Shown here: piece after piece, positions 1-9,163 of the stretch
Layout of the letters: each line of letters starts with the position of its first letter
Position numbering within the stretch: position 1 is the first letter of the stretch
NCBI RefSeq assembly: GCF_010671925.1
Contig: NZ_JAAHIH010000006.1
Location: forward strand, 496,001-560,000
DNA: 64,000 nucleotides
Direction: 5' to 3'
Origin: Moorena sp. SIOASIH
Lineage (GTDB): Bacteria; Cyanobacteriota; Cyanobacteriia; Cyanobacteriales; Coleofasciculaceae
Position numbers and translations under genes: made by a program
Notes under the pieces: model-generated
Databases searched by the model: none
The model's input: the letters and a program-made list of their open reading frames with translations, nothing else
What the model was told of the DNA's origin: nothing

Positions 1-1
1 T

Positions 2-871
2 TGGGCACTGCGGGAAAACCCGCACTATACTCATGCTGACATGGAAACCTTTGTCAATGAGTGTCGCAGTATTGCCTATCAGTCTCTGGAGAGGCGATAT
101 TTATCCATGATTGTGGCCTCACTTCGCCCTCTCAATGAACTTGGTCCTGCTCTCAATCCCAATAGTTCTCCCTGGTACAACCATTATCTGTTCCAATCCC
201 TCAAGCCATTTACTGACCGTGACATTGATCAATTAATGGCTGGTATGCCAATTACCCCAGAATTACGGGGGTTGATCCGAGAGATTGCTGGTGGACATCC
301 AGCTTTGCTCCAGATTGTTGGTTCTTTGCTTTATCGAGAGCTAAAAACTGGCAAAGTCCCTGATGCCCAAGCCTTTGTTCAGGACTTTGAAGGTATTACC
401 CGACCGATCTTTGAAACGATTTGGAAACGGTGCAGCCAAGTCGAGCAAGCCCTATTGATCTTGATGGCCTTGTTCAAGTTAGACAGTCGTCTCCATCATA
501 ACAAGCACTTTAACTTGAGGGGTATTGAGGTAATCTTTATCCAAAACCAGCGAGAGTTAACTAATCTTGTAGAACGAGGGGTGATTACTAAACAAAACCA
601 ACAAGGAATGATGATCAGTCATCAAGACTTATTATTTACTTCATCCATTATGGAACGGTGGTTGATTCAGGAACTTTGGCAGACTAATAATCCGTTACTA
701 GAAGATAGGCAAAAAGTCTTTCTCAATCTGCTCAGCCATAGTCAAGCTCATCAAGTCACTGAGGCGATTAAGTGGATATCGCAACATCAAGAGAAAGTCC
801 AGACTGCTCTGCCATGGGTGAGTAAAGTGTCCGGTGTATTTCCCCTAACTTCAAATGGCAGCAAACCTTGA
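2..871 (+). CDS. AAA-type ATPase, C-terminal part (cut by window edge)
   Basis: The reading frame is open back to base 2, so the ATG at 41 is probably internal and the gene starts outside the window. What remains (about 290 residues) looks like the lid and winged-helix end of an AAA or STAND-like NTPase: an AGGHPALLQIVG segment near residue 85 of the visible part matches the 'S/AGGHP' sensor-2-type motif that both downstream paralogues also carry (LSAGHPYFTQVL). No P-loop is visible because it would lie upstream. The stop at 869-871 is directly followed by the next gene, so the two are probably co-transcribed. The exact function is unknown; a regulatory or signal-transducing ATPase is inferred from its neighbours. 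Confidence 0.6.
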   Translation, partial: WALRENPHYTHADMETFVNECRSIAYQSLERRYLSMIVASLRPLNELGPALNPNSSPWYNHYLFQSLKPFTDRDIDQLMAGMPITPELRGLIREIAGGHPALLQIVGSLLYRELKTGKVPDAQAFVQDFEGITRPIFETIWKRCSQVEQALLILMALFKLDSRLHHNKHFNLRGIEVIFIQNQRELTNLVERGVITKQNQQGMMISHQDLLFTSSIMERWLIQELWQTNNPLLEDRQKVFLNLLSHSQAHQVTEAIKWISQHQEKVQTALPWVSKVSGVFPLTSNGSKP

Positions 872-898
872 GTGGTTTGGAGAAAAGTTAAACAAATC

Positions 899-3800
899 AT
901 GAATAGCCCACGAATCGTTAATAATTACCCTAATCCTCCTAATCCTTATATTATCGGGAGTCTAATCGATGATCCAGACAAATTTTTCGGACGGGAGAGT
1001 CTGTTTCGGTTTATCGAAGACAACCTCAGGCAGAGGGTAAAGGTGATCTTACTCCATGGTCAACGACGGATTGGCAAGTCATCGGTCTTGGAACAAATTC
1101 CCAACAAAGTTGCTAACGATCAGTTTGTTTTTGTTAACTTCGATTTGCACAGCTACATTAACAAACCCTTGAGTCGTATTCTCTATGACTTGGCTCAAGA
1201 CATTAGTGACCAATTGGTTGATGACTTTGATCTAGCTCCCGATTATCTTACTCCCCCCTCAGAACAAGAGTTAGTAACTGATCAAGCTATCTTCTCTAAT
1301 CAATTTTTGCCTAAGGTTTATCGGGAATTAAACGATAAAAACCTAGTATTATTACTGGATGAATTTGATGTTTTAACTGACCACAATATCCCGTCAGCAG
1401 AGCCGAATTTTTTTCCCTATTTAGCTGACCTGATTAAACAGCACAAGCAATTATTTGTAATTGCGGTAGTGGGACGGAATCTGGATGATCTGCCCACTCT
1501 ACTCAAGGTGTTTGGGAGTCCACCTTACCAGCAAATTGGTTTTCTGAGTGACATCAGTACTAAACGACTAATTACTAAACCAGCTGAGGGTGTGCTGACC
1601 TATGAATCCCAAGCCATCAAAGCCATTTACCACCTATCAGCAGGGCATCCCTATTTTACCCAAGTCCTATGCTTTACTCTGTTCTCGGAGGCTAGGGAAA
1701 ACCAGAACTGGAGGATTTCTGGCGCAGATGTAGAACCCATAGTCAACCAGGCAATTGAGAGGGCTCAAGGGGGGTTGGCATGGTTGTGGGATGGCTTACC
1801 GATCCCAGAGCAAGTTGTATTTTCAGCGGTGGCAGAGGCTCAACAAAGAGGGATCTCACAAAACCAGCGGGTGTTAGAAGACCCATTATCCTTCCTCAAG
1901 GGTTATGGTGTGAGCCAGACCAAGTCCTTGTATCAAGCAACCAAACGACTTACAAACTACAGTTTCCTAGATGACACAGAATGTAGAGTAAAGGTGCCAT
2001 TAGTCCGCCGCTGGTTGCTTCGGTATCACCCACTACGGCAAGAGATACTAGCACTGGAGACACTAGACCAAGACCAAACTAATCCGATCTATCAACTAGC
2101 CACGACACGGTATCAACAGGGGGAAATTCAGACAGCACTAGTGCTCTATGAAGAGGTTTTGCAAGTTAATCCCAATCATTTTAGCGCTCTGTTGGCTTTA
2201 GCTCAGGGCTATCTCCAGGCCAAGAATTTCACCAAAGCCGTAGAACTCTATAGAAGAGTCTATCAAGTTAAGCCAGTACAAAGCAAAGAAGGGTTGTTGC
2301 GATCGCTACTAAATTATGGAGATCAGTTGATCGACCAACAAGCATTCACAAAAGCCAAGAAGGCTTTTCAGCAAGTGTTGGACATTGAGCCTGACTACAA
2401 ATTAGCAAGGGATAAACTAGAACATACTGAAGCTAAAATCAAACCCTTGACTAGTCAGGCACCTATTAATCCGGTTCATAAAATCCCCAATCCTACTAGG
2501 TTAGGCATCGGCAAACTAGCAGCAGCTGTAGCAATAATTTCCCTAGTTGGTGTGGGATTGTATAAAGTATCAACTCCCTGTCCAACCGGTGCTCAGAAAG
2601 TCTTTGGGATTAGATGTGTCACCAATACTATTAGTGGGAGTATTAGTCGAGGTGAGCACAGCTTATTTACTAGAATTAACAACATCGAAAAAATTGACCT
2701 TGCTACTGCAGCATTCCGAAACCAAAACTATTCCGAAGCGGCTCAGGGTTTTTACCAAGCTTGGCAGGCTAATCGAAATGATCCAGAATTGCTGATTTAC
2801 TACAACAATGCCCGAGCCCGTCAACAGGGCTTTCAGCCATTCACTATCGCTGTGGTAGTGCCCATAGACCAGTCACAATCCCGAGCACAAGAAATATTGC
2901 GAGGGGTAGCTCAGGCTCAAGATCAATTCAATAATTCAGAGGGATTAAATGGTCGATTCCTGGAAATTGCGATCGCTAATGATGGCAACGATCAAGCCAA
3001 AGCTATAAAAATAGCTCACGCTTTGGTGAAAGACAATTCTATCCTGGGAGTAATTGGACATAACTCTAGTGATGCCACTAAGGCTGCACTGCCCGTATAT
3101 GACCAGGCTGGCTTAGCCATGATTTCTTCCACCAGCACCGGTACGGATTTAACCAGTCTTGATGTCAAGAACAACGTGTTCTTTAGGACAGTTCCTTCTA
3201 ATCGAGCACTTGGGGAAAAACTGGCTCAACATGTCAACACTCAACCTGGATTAGACCAGGTGGTAATTTTCTATGATACTGACAGCGCCTATAGCAATAG
3301 TTTCAAAGAAGATTTTAAAACAGACTTTGAAGAGCTAGGGGGTAAGGTAGTTCGGGAGATTGACTTAAACAATCCCAACCTGAATATAACTGAAGAAATT
3401 AAAGATAGTCTTTTTCAAAATCAAGCCAAGGCCGCCATGTTATTCCCCAGCGTAGAATATCGTGTGATGACTCCCCAGATTGCTAAAGCCAATGCTAACT
3501 TAAATCAGCAAAGCTTGAGGTTATTCGGTGGAGATACGTTAAATAATTATCAAACCTTGCAACAGGGTGGGCAAGCCCTTGAAGGGTTGACTATAGTAGT
3601 GCCCTGGTTTCGGGAAGCACCAGATGCCAAAGAATTTTCTCAAGCAGCTAGGGAACTATGGCTAGGGGATGTTAACTGGCGCACTGCCACTAGCTTCGAT
3701 GCTACTCAAGCCTTTATTAAAGCTTTGTTCAAGAATGCTGACCGAGAGATAGTTCTCAACAGACTCCGCATTATTAATCTTGTACCCAGTGATACCTCAG

Positions 3801-3913
3801 GGTTGGGTTTGCAGTTTACTACCCAAGGAGAGCGTGAGAGTGAACCTGTCCTAGTTGAGATTAGTCAAGGAAAATTGAAATTAGTGCCAGAACAAGACGA
3901 AGAGGGGGATTAA
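899..3913 (+). CDS. AAA ATPase-TPR-transmembrane-periplasmic binding domain receptor, copy 1
   Basis: About 1004 residues from the ATG at 899. A GTG at 872 is possible, but 899 fits the N-terminus of the paralogue better. Order of parts: P-loop GQRRIGKSS near residues 54-62 and Walker B LLLDEFD near 151-157 (AAA/nSTAND-like ATPase); sensor-like SAGHPYF near 250; TPR-like repeats (NPIYQLATTRYQQGEIQTAL and following) near 395-510; one hydrophobic segment (AAAVAIISLVGVGLY) near 540-556; then from about 645 a type-1 periplasmic-binding fold of the Leu/Ile/Val receptor kind (FTIAVVVPIDQSQ, VIGHNSSDATKAALPVY). Inferred topology: cytoplasmic ATPase and TPRs, single-span anchor, ligand-binding domain outside. 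This resembles a one-protein sensor rather than a transporter, since no permease genes are present. The partner is unknown. Confidence 0.75.
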   Translation: MNSPRIVNNYPNPPNPYIIGSLIDDPDKFFGRESLFRFIEDNLRQRVKVILLHGQRRIGKSSVLEQIPNKVANDQFVFVNFDLHSYINKPLSRILYDLAQDISDQLVDDFDLAPDYLTPPSEQELVTDQAIFSNQFLPKVYRELNDKNLVLLLDEFDVLTDHNIPSAEPNFFPYLADLIKQHKQLFVIAVVGRNLDDLPTLLKVFGSPPYQQIGFLSDISTKRLITKPAEGVLTYESQAIKAIYHLSAGHPYFTQVLCFTLFSEARENQNWRISGADVEPIVNQAIERAQGGLAWLWDGLPIPEQVVFSAVAEAQQRGISQNQRVLEDPLSFLKGYGVSQTKSLYQATKRLTNYSFLDDTECRVKVPLVRRWLLRYHPLRQEILALETLDQDQTNPIYQLATTRYQQGEIQTALVLYEEVLQVNPNHFSALLALAQGYLQAKNFTKAVELYRRVYQVKPVQSKEGLLRSLLNYGDQLIDQQAFTKAKKAFQQVLDIEPDYKLARDKLEHTEAKIKPLTSQAPINPVHKIPNPTRLGIGKLAAAVAIISLVGVGLYKVSTPCPTGAQKVFGIRCVTNTISGSISRGEHSLFTRINNIEKIDLATAAFRNQNYSEAAQGFYQAWQANRNDPELLIYYNNARARQQGFQPFTIAVVVPIDQSQSRAQEILRGVAQAQDQFNNSEGLNGRFLEIAIANDGNDQAKAIKIAHALVKDNSILGVIGHNSSDATKAALPVYDQAGLAMISSTSTGTDLTSLDVKNNVFFRTVPSNRALGEKLAQHVNTQPGLDQVVIFYDTDSAYSNSFKEDFKTDFEELGGKVVREIDLNNPNLNITEEIKDSLFQNQAKAAMLFPSVEYRVMTPQIAKANANLNQQSLRLFGGDTLNNYQTLQQGGQALEGLTIVVPWFREAPDAKEFSQAARELWLGDVNWRTATSFDATQAFIKALFKNADREIVLNRLRIINLVPSDTSGLGLQFTTQGERESEPVLVEISQGKLKLVPEQDEEGD

Positions 3914-4160
3914 AAAGTTCCCCTGATCATCAAGCTTAAGGGAATACAACCGAAGTCTCCTTGACCAAGACTGACTAACAAGATTGACTAAAATATTATA
4001 GGTATACTCTGGGGAAGAAATCTAAAGATACCAACCATCATCCTAGGGAGTTACCTATCAAAAAAAGTTAGACAAAACTTCAAAGATTTGGTAGTACCAA
4101 TTATTTATTAATTAATAATAACATTAGTATTATATCTCTGCTCTCTCGGAGATAAAAAAA

Positions 4161-7100
4161 ATGAATTTAACAGTTCCTATAAATCCCTATATCATTGGTC
4201 GTCCAATTGATGAAAATGACCCGGAATTATTTTGGGGCAGGCGAAGCTTATTCCGGTTTATCGAGGATAACCTCAGGAATAAAACCAAGGTAATTATCCT
4301 ATACGGACAACGGCGGATTGGTAAGTCGTCCCTCCTCCGTTATATTCCTAAATCGGTTAACTTAGATAACTTTGCCTTTGTTCCCTTTGATCTGGAATCC
4401 TACAGTCACAAACCTCTTGGTCAGGTCTTGGAAGAACTGGCCACAGAAATCCTGGATAGCTTGGAACTAGACTCCCCTGACATCCCCTTGCCTGACCGTA
4501 TAGCTCTAGACACCGACCCCTCCCTATTTTATAAGCAGTTTTTGCCCCAAGTCTATCAAAGTTTGGGTAACCAAAACCTAGGGTTATTGCTGGATGAATT
4601 CGAGACCTTAAATAGCCCAGATAATAATCAAGATAATAACCTAATATCCCAGCATTTATTTCCTTACTTAAAATCCTTAGTTGATCGACAGGATAATCTA
4701 TACCTGATTCTCTGTGTGGCACAGGAATCCAAAGATTTACCGAATTTACTCCGGATATTCAACGATGCGCCAATCCAAAAAATTGGCTTACTTGATCAAC
4801 AAACTACCCAGGAGCTGATTACCAAACCAGCTGCAAGACTACTCACCTACGAAACCGCTGCTATCCAAGCCATTTACGACCTATCTGCTGGGCATCCCTA
4901 TTTTACCCAAGTCCTATGCTTTGCTATTTTTAGCAGAGCTAGGGAGCTAGAGCAGTGGCACATCACTCCAGAGGATGTGGAAAACAGTGTAGACCAAGCC
5001 CTAGAATATGCTAGTGCTGGGTTGGCATGGATTAGAGCCGGATTATCTATCCCAGAACGAGTAGTATTTTCTGCCTTTGCCGAGGCGGATAATGCCGTTA
5101 AAAATAGTTCTAAACATAGTTCAGACCAGCCATTAAGTCTGCTCAAACACTACGGGGTTATTCTAACAACCTCCTTAAGGAAAGCACCAGACCAACTAGC
5201 CTCACGAGGTTTCTTAGATAAAACTAAAAGTAAAGTAACCATTGAATTTATCCGGCGCTGGTTGATGAAATGTTACCCACTGCGGCAAGAGATCCTAAAA
5301 CTGGAAAAACTAGACCAAGACCAAACTAATCCCATCTATCAACAAGCTACTACTCAGGATCAACAGGGAGAAATTACCAAAGCCCTAGGGCTATATGAAC
5401 AGGTTTTAGAACTAAACCCTAATCATTTTAGTGCTGTAGTTGCCCTAGCTCAAGGATATCTAGAGTTTGGAGAGTTTGACAAAGCGGTTACCTATTACCA
5501 AAGAGCCTATAAGGTTGACCAAAACCTTAACAAAGATGGGTTGGTGCGCTCCTTACTAAATTATGGTAATCAGTTAATCGAGCAACAACCATTCGCAACA
5601 GCAACAGAGCAGTTCACCCAAGTCTTGGAAATTGATCCAGACAATCTATCGGCACGAGATAAACTACTTAAAATTGAAAGTTATATAGCTAAATTTGATC
5701 GATTACTTAACCAGTGTTCTCCCTCTAGGATGACTAATCTAAATAGATACCGCCGTAATACTCAGAACCTTAGCCCAGGGAATTGGTTAGGCAAACTAGC
5801 AGGAGGAGTAGCAATCATTTCCCTGGTTGGTGTGGGATTGTATGAAGTATCAACTCCCTGTCCACCAGGTGCCCAGAAAGTCTTCGGGATTAGATGCGTC
5901 GCTATTAATATTAGTCGGGGTGATCACAGCTTATTTGCTAGAATTGACAACAAGCAAACAATTGACGAGGCTACTAAAGCATTCCAAAACCAAAACTATC
6001 CCGAAGCGGCTAACTGGTTTAACCAAGCTTGGCAGGCTAATCCCAATGATCCAGAATTGCTTATTTACTACAACAATGCCCGCGCTCGTCAACAGGGGTT
6101 TGATCCATTCACTATCGCTGTGGTGGTGCCCATCGACCAGTCAAAATCCCGAGCACAAGAAATATTGCGAGGGGTAGCTCAGGCCCAACATCAATTCAAT
6201 AATTCAGAGGGATTAAATGGTCGATTCCTGGAAATTGCGATCGCTAACGATGGCAACAATCGAGCCAAAGCCAAAGAAATAGCTCAGGCTTTGGTTAAGG
6301 ACAACTCTATCCTGGGAGTAATTGGACATAACTCTAGTGATGCCAGTAAGGCGGCACTGCCCGTCTATGACCAAGCTGGCTTAGCGATGATTTCCCCCAC
6401 TAGTGCAGGTAGTGATTTAACCAGTCTTGATAAAAAGAACAATGTGTTTTTTAGGACAAATTTTTATAATTCAGCATTTGGTAAAACACTGGCTCAACAT
6501 GTCAAAACTAAACCTGGCTTAGACCAGGTCGTAATTTTATATGATGCTGACAGTGTCTATAGCAATAGTTTCAAAACAGCGTTTCAAAAACACTTTAAAC
6601 AACTAGGGGGTGAGGTGGTTCGGGAGATTGAATTAAATAATCCTAACCTGAATATAACTGAAGAAGTCAAACGCAGTCTCTTTGACGATCAAGTCAAGGC
6701 CGCCATGTTATTCCCCAGTGTGGAATACATTGATACAGCTGTTAATATTGCTAAAGCCAACGCTAACCTGAACCTTAAAGTCAATAACCAAGATCAGCAA
6801 GGGCTGAGGTTGTTTGGTGGGAATACTTTATATAGTAGTAAAACCTTGGCAGAGGGTGGGCAAGCGGTGGATGGGTTGACTATACCAGTCTCCTGGTTTA
6901 GGGAATCACCCCAGGCAATAAACTTTTCTACAGCAGCTAGGGAACTATGGAAAGGAGAGGTTAACTGGCGCACTGCCACGAGCTTCGATGCTACTCAAGC
7001 CTATATTCAGGCTTTGTTCCAAGATGCCGACCGAGAGCTAGTTCTCAACAGACTCCGCAATATTAATCTTGTCCCGAGTGATACCTCAGGCTTACCTTTG

Positions 7101-7181
7101 CAGTTTACTAACCAAGGGGAGCGTCAGAGTGAACCTGTCCTGGTGGAAGTGGTTGACGGTGAATTTAAATTATTGAAATAA
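4161..7181 (+). CDS. AAA ATPase-TPR-transmembrane-periplasmic binding domain receptor, copy 2
   Basis: A 1006-residue tandem paralogue of the preceding gene with the same order of domains. P-loop GQRRIGKSS is at 49-57, Walker B LLLDEFE near 141-147, SAGHPYFTQVL near 240, TPR-like region near 385-510, hydrophobic segment (GGVAIISLVGVGLYEV) near 545-560, and the Leu/Ile/Val-receptor-like domain from about 650 to the end. The start is supported by a GGAG motif about 8 bases upstream. Long blocks of nearly identical DNA are shared with copy 1, especially in the outer domain, which suggests recent duplication or gene conversion. The binding domain has a few extra residues near LKVNNQDQQG that copy 1 lacks, so ligand specificity may differ. 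Function is inferred as membrane-anchored ligand sensing. Confidence 0.75.
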   Translation: MNLTVPINPYIIGRPIDENDPELFWGRRSLFRFIEDNLRNKTKVIILYGQRRIGKSSLLRYIPKSVNLDNFAFVPFDLESYSHKPLGQVLEELATEILDSLELDSPDIPLPDRIALDTDPSLFYKQFLPQVYQSLGNQNLGLLLDEFETLNSPDNNQDNNLISQHLFPYLKSLVDRQDNLYLILCVAQESKDLPNLLRIFNDAPIQKIGLLDQQTTQELITKPAARLLTYETAAIQAIYDLSAGHPYFTQVLCFAIFSRARELEQWHITPEDVENSVDQALEYASAGLAWIRAGLSIPERVVFSAFAEADNAVKNSSKHSSDQPLSLLKHYGVILTTSLRKAPDQLASRGFLDKTKSKVTIEFIRRWLMKCYPLRQEILKLEKLDQDQTNPIYQQATTQDQQGEITKALGLYEQVLELNPNHFSAVVALAQGYLEFGEFDKAVTYYQRAYKVDQNLNKDGLVRSLLNYGNQLIEQQPFATATEQFTQVLEIDPDNLSARDKLLKIESYIAKFDRLLNQCSPSRMTNLNRYRRNTQNLSPGNWLGKLAGGVAIISLVGVGLYEVSTPCPPGAQKVFGIRCVAINISRGDHSLFARIDNKQTIDEATKAFQNQNYPEAANWFNQAWQANPNDPELLIYYNNARARQQGFDPFTIAVVVPIDQSKSRAQEILRGVAQAQHQFNNSEGLNGRFLEIAIANDGNNRAKAKEIAQALVKDNSILGVIGHNSSDASKAALPVYDQAGLAMISPTSAGSDLTSLDKKNNVFFRTNFYNSAFGKTLAQHVKTKPGLDQVVILYDADSVYSNSFKTAFQKHFKQLGGEVVREIELNNPNLNITEEVKRSLFDDQVKAAMLFPSVEYIDTAVNIAKANANLNLKVNNQDQQGLRLFGGNTLYSSKTLAEGGQAVDGLTIPVSWFRESPQAINFSTAARELWKGEVNWRTATSFDATQAYIQALFQDADRELVLNRLRNINLVPSDTSGLPLQFTNQGERQSEPVLVEVVDGEFKLLK

Positions 7182-7198
7182 GTTAATCGGTCAATTAA

Positions 7199-7287
7199 TA
7201 TAGCACTACCCATTAAGGTTAAGACATTGATACAAGCTGAAAAGCTCTTATAGTAAACTTTTGCCTTTTGCCTTTTGCCTTTTGCCT
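7199..7287. repeat. Intergenic MITE-like repeat ending in TTTTGCC heptamers
   Basis: About 70 bases starting ATAGCACTACCCATTAAGG are followed by tandem TTTTGCC units. The same sequence recurs in inverse orientation at 52961-53088, next to GGCAAAA heptamers. The copy ends about 50 bases before the ribF start. Confidence 0.7.
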
Positions 7288-7336
7288 AGCAATCATCCAT
7301 TGCCTACCACGGGCAAAATATGTCAAAATATTAAGC

Positions 7337-8371
7337 GTGTGGATTACATCATCTCTAACTACCGCATTAACACCAACCGCTGTTGCCCTAGGAAACTTTG
7401 ACGGCGTCCATTTGGGGCATCAGCAAGTTATTGCTCCCATTTTGCCGAAGCCAGTTACGGCTCAAGCTCAAGCCCTGACATCATCCAATCTTGAGCAAAT
7501 TGGTAACCCGGAAACCAGTAGCCCGAATCTAGACCCAAATCTAGAACTAATCTATCCCACCGTAGCCACCTTCAATCCCCACCCCCGAGAATTCTTTTCC
7601 GGTCAAGCCTGGAAGCTGCTGACACCACCAGCAGAAAAAGCCCAACAGTTAAGTGTTTTGGGTGTGCAACAGTTAGCCCTATTACCCTTCAACCGGGAGC
7701 TAGCTTCCCTGAGTCCCCAGGAATTCGTGGAAAAGATTTTAGTCGAGCAACTCCAGGCAAAGCAAGTCAGTGTCGGAGAGGATTTTTGCTTTGGGTATAA
7801 GCGAGCTGGCACCGCAACGGATTTGGATGCGATCGCTTCCGCCTACGGTATTACCGTCCATATCGTATCCTTGTACAAACGTCAAGAGCAACGCATCAGT
7901 AGTTCCAGCATTCGCCAATCCTTAGCCGAAGGGGATATCGACAAAGCCAACCGATTCCTAGGACGGCCATACACCCTGATCGGAAGAGTAGACAAAGGTC
8001 AACAACTTGGTAGAACCATTGGATTTCCCACCGCTAACCTCCACTTACCCCCAGACAAATTTTTACCCAAGCTAGGGGTTTACTGCGTCGAAGTCTCCCA
8101 TACCCCTGAACCCTCTAACTTAGACACCAATTTATCTTCCCATCCTGGTGTCATGAATATTGGTATGCGCCCCACGGTCAAGGGCACCAGTTTAACCGTC
8201 GAAGTTCATCTATTCGATTGGTCCGGAGATTTATATGGCCAAACCCTAACCGTAAGCCTCAAGAAATTTATCCGCTCCGAACAAAAATTTTCCTCCCTAG
8301 ACCAGCTCAAAGCCCAAATTCAGAGAGACTGTCAAGCAGCTAGGGATTTTTTTAGGGAAATTAAGAATTAA
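7337..8371 (+). CDS. ribF: Bifunctional riboflavin kinase / FAD synthetase
   Basis: RibF phosphorylates riboflavin to FMN and adenylates FMN to FAD in the cytoplasm. The N-terminal FAD synthetase part shows ALGNFDGVHLGHQQ, ATFNPHPREFF and VGEDFCFGYKRAG, then ISSSSIRQ. The C-terminal flavokinase part shows GRTIGFPTANL, GVMNIGMRPTV and EVHLFDWSGDLYG. I place the start at the GTG at 7337 (VWITSSL), giving 344 residues, because that matches the usual N-terminus. The in-frame TTG at 7268 lies inside the heptamer repeat and would add a non-conserved leader. There is a longer than usual low-complexity stretch after the first motif (residues about 40-65). The gene stands alone and its last bases run into an AAGAATT repeat. 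Confidence 0.9.
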   Translation: MWITSSLTTALTPTAVALGNFDGVHLGHQQVIAPILPKPVTAQAQALTSSNLEQIGNPETSSPNLDPNLELIYPTVATFNPHPREFFSGQAWKLLTPPAEKAQQLSVLGVQQLALLPFNRELASLSPQEFVEKILVEQLQAKQVSVGEDFCFGYKRAGTATDLDAIASAYGITVHIVSLYKRQEQRISSSSIRQSLAEGDIDKANRFLGRPYTLIGRVDKGQQLGRTIGFPTANLHLPPDKFLPKLGVYCVEVSHTPEPSNLDTNLSSHPGVMNIGMRPTVKGTSLTVEVHLFDWSGDLYGQTLTVSLKKFIRSEQKFSSLDQLKAQIQRDCQAARDFFREIKN

Positions 8372-8593
8372 GAATTAAGAATTAAGAATTAAGAATTAAG
8401 AATTGAGAATTAAGAATGTAGAATTGAGAATTAAGGATTGAGAATTGAGAATTAAGCATTAAGAATTAAGAATGTAGAATTGAGAATTAAGAATTTAGAA
8501 TTGAGAATTTAGAATGTAGAATTTAGAATTGAGAATTTAGAATCGGGAATCGGGAATCGGGAGTCGGGAGTCGGGAATCGGGAGTTGGGACTC
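8363..8593. repeat. Heptamer tandem repeats AAGAATT/GAATTGA then GGGAATC
   Basis: Roughly 25 degenerate AAGAATT-type units are followed by about seven GGGAATC/GGGAGTC units. Such short tandemly repeated repeats (STRRs) are known from cyanobacterial intergenic DNA. The array begins within the last codons of ribF. Confidence 0.85.
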
Positions 8594-8619
8594 AGATCAG
8601 TAACTGCCTTCTTCTTGTT

Positions 8620-8638
8620 CCCCCCTTATTAAGGGGGG
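8620..8638. other. CCCCCCTT...AAGGGGGG hairpin
   Basis: A short, nearly perfect palindrome lies about 250 bases after ribF. It could act as a terminator, but no T-run follows, and GGGG-rich sequence continues after it. Confidence 0.4.
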
Positions 8639-8689
8639 TTAGGGGGGATCACCAACCAGGGAGTTAGGGGAGGCTCACCGATCCTTGAT

Positions 8690-8884
8690 TAGAATTCTGT
8701 AGTTGTTCAACCTACCAGGAAAATTGTGTATTGGTGATGCGATCGCGCTTTCCTTTCCTTTATGCGATCGCGCTTTCCTTTCCTTTATGCGATCGCGCTT
8801 TGGTTGATGCGATCGCGCTTTCCTTTCCTTTATGCGATCGCGCTAATCCCGCAGCAAAACCCCAAGACCAAATCAGTTTGACTG
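8690..8884 (-). pseudogene. Relic of a PAS histidine-kinase gene, expanded by HIP1 tandem repeats
   Basis: The bases flanking a tandem repeat here match, in the same orientation, the inside of the kinase gene at about 21105-21195: TTCTGTAGTTG, GAAAATT.TGTATTGGT.ATGCGATCGC, then CAGC.AAACCCCAAGAC. In the intact gene a single GCGATCGC sits at this point. Here it is replaced by five HIP1 octamers separated by GCTTTCCTTTCCTTTAT-type spacers (8738-8845). The apparent 66-codon frame over the repeat is not a gene. Confidence 0.6.
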
Positions 8885-8965
8885 GTGGTGCGTTACGGTG
8901 CGGACTATCCAAACATTGGTTACGAGGTTGAACATGCTGGCAAGCCCGCCCCTAAGGCACCCTAC
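8884..8965. repeat. GGTGGTGCGTTACGG dispersed repeat, copy 1
   Basis: An approximately 80-base sequence that recurs at 14849-14926. Shared blocks are GGTGGTGCGTTACGG, GCGGACT and CTACGAGG.TGAA, ending in GCACC. It is followed by GATTCCC/GACTCCC heptamers to about 9013. Confidence 0.6.
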
Positions 8966-9021
8966 TCGACTCGACTCCCGATTCCCGACTCCCGATTCCC
9001 GATTCCCGACTCCCCCAAAAA

Positions 9022-9051
9022 TTTACAAAACTTTTCAAAATATGCTATAAT
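9022..9051 (+). promoter_or_regulatory. Candidate promoter for the intron-split small gene
   Basis: TTTACA at 9022-9027 and TATAAT at 9046-9051 are separated by 18 bases. A 10-bp hairpin (AGAGCCAGCC at 9095-9104 with GGCTGGCTCT at 9124-9133) lies in the leader before a GGAG ribosome-binding site. Read by eye only. Confidence 0.4.
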
Positions 9052-9163
9052 ATAATATTTTTTATGCTATCCTAAAAATGGAGATACAAAAGTAAGAGCC
9101 AGCCCGAAGATGTACACGCCCAAGGCTGGCTCTGGCTCCCCTTTAAAGGAGATACCTTACATT

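Noticed and set aside
8731..8931. 66-codon frame rich in SFPLCDRA repeats
   Set aside because: It is the translation of HIP1 tandem repeats in a kinase relic; no ribosome-binding site and no plausible protein.
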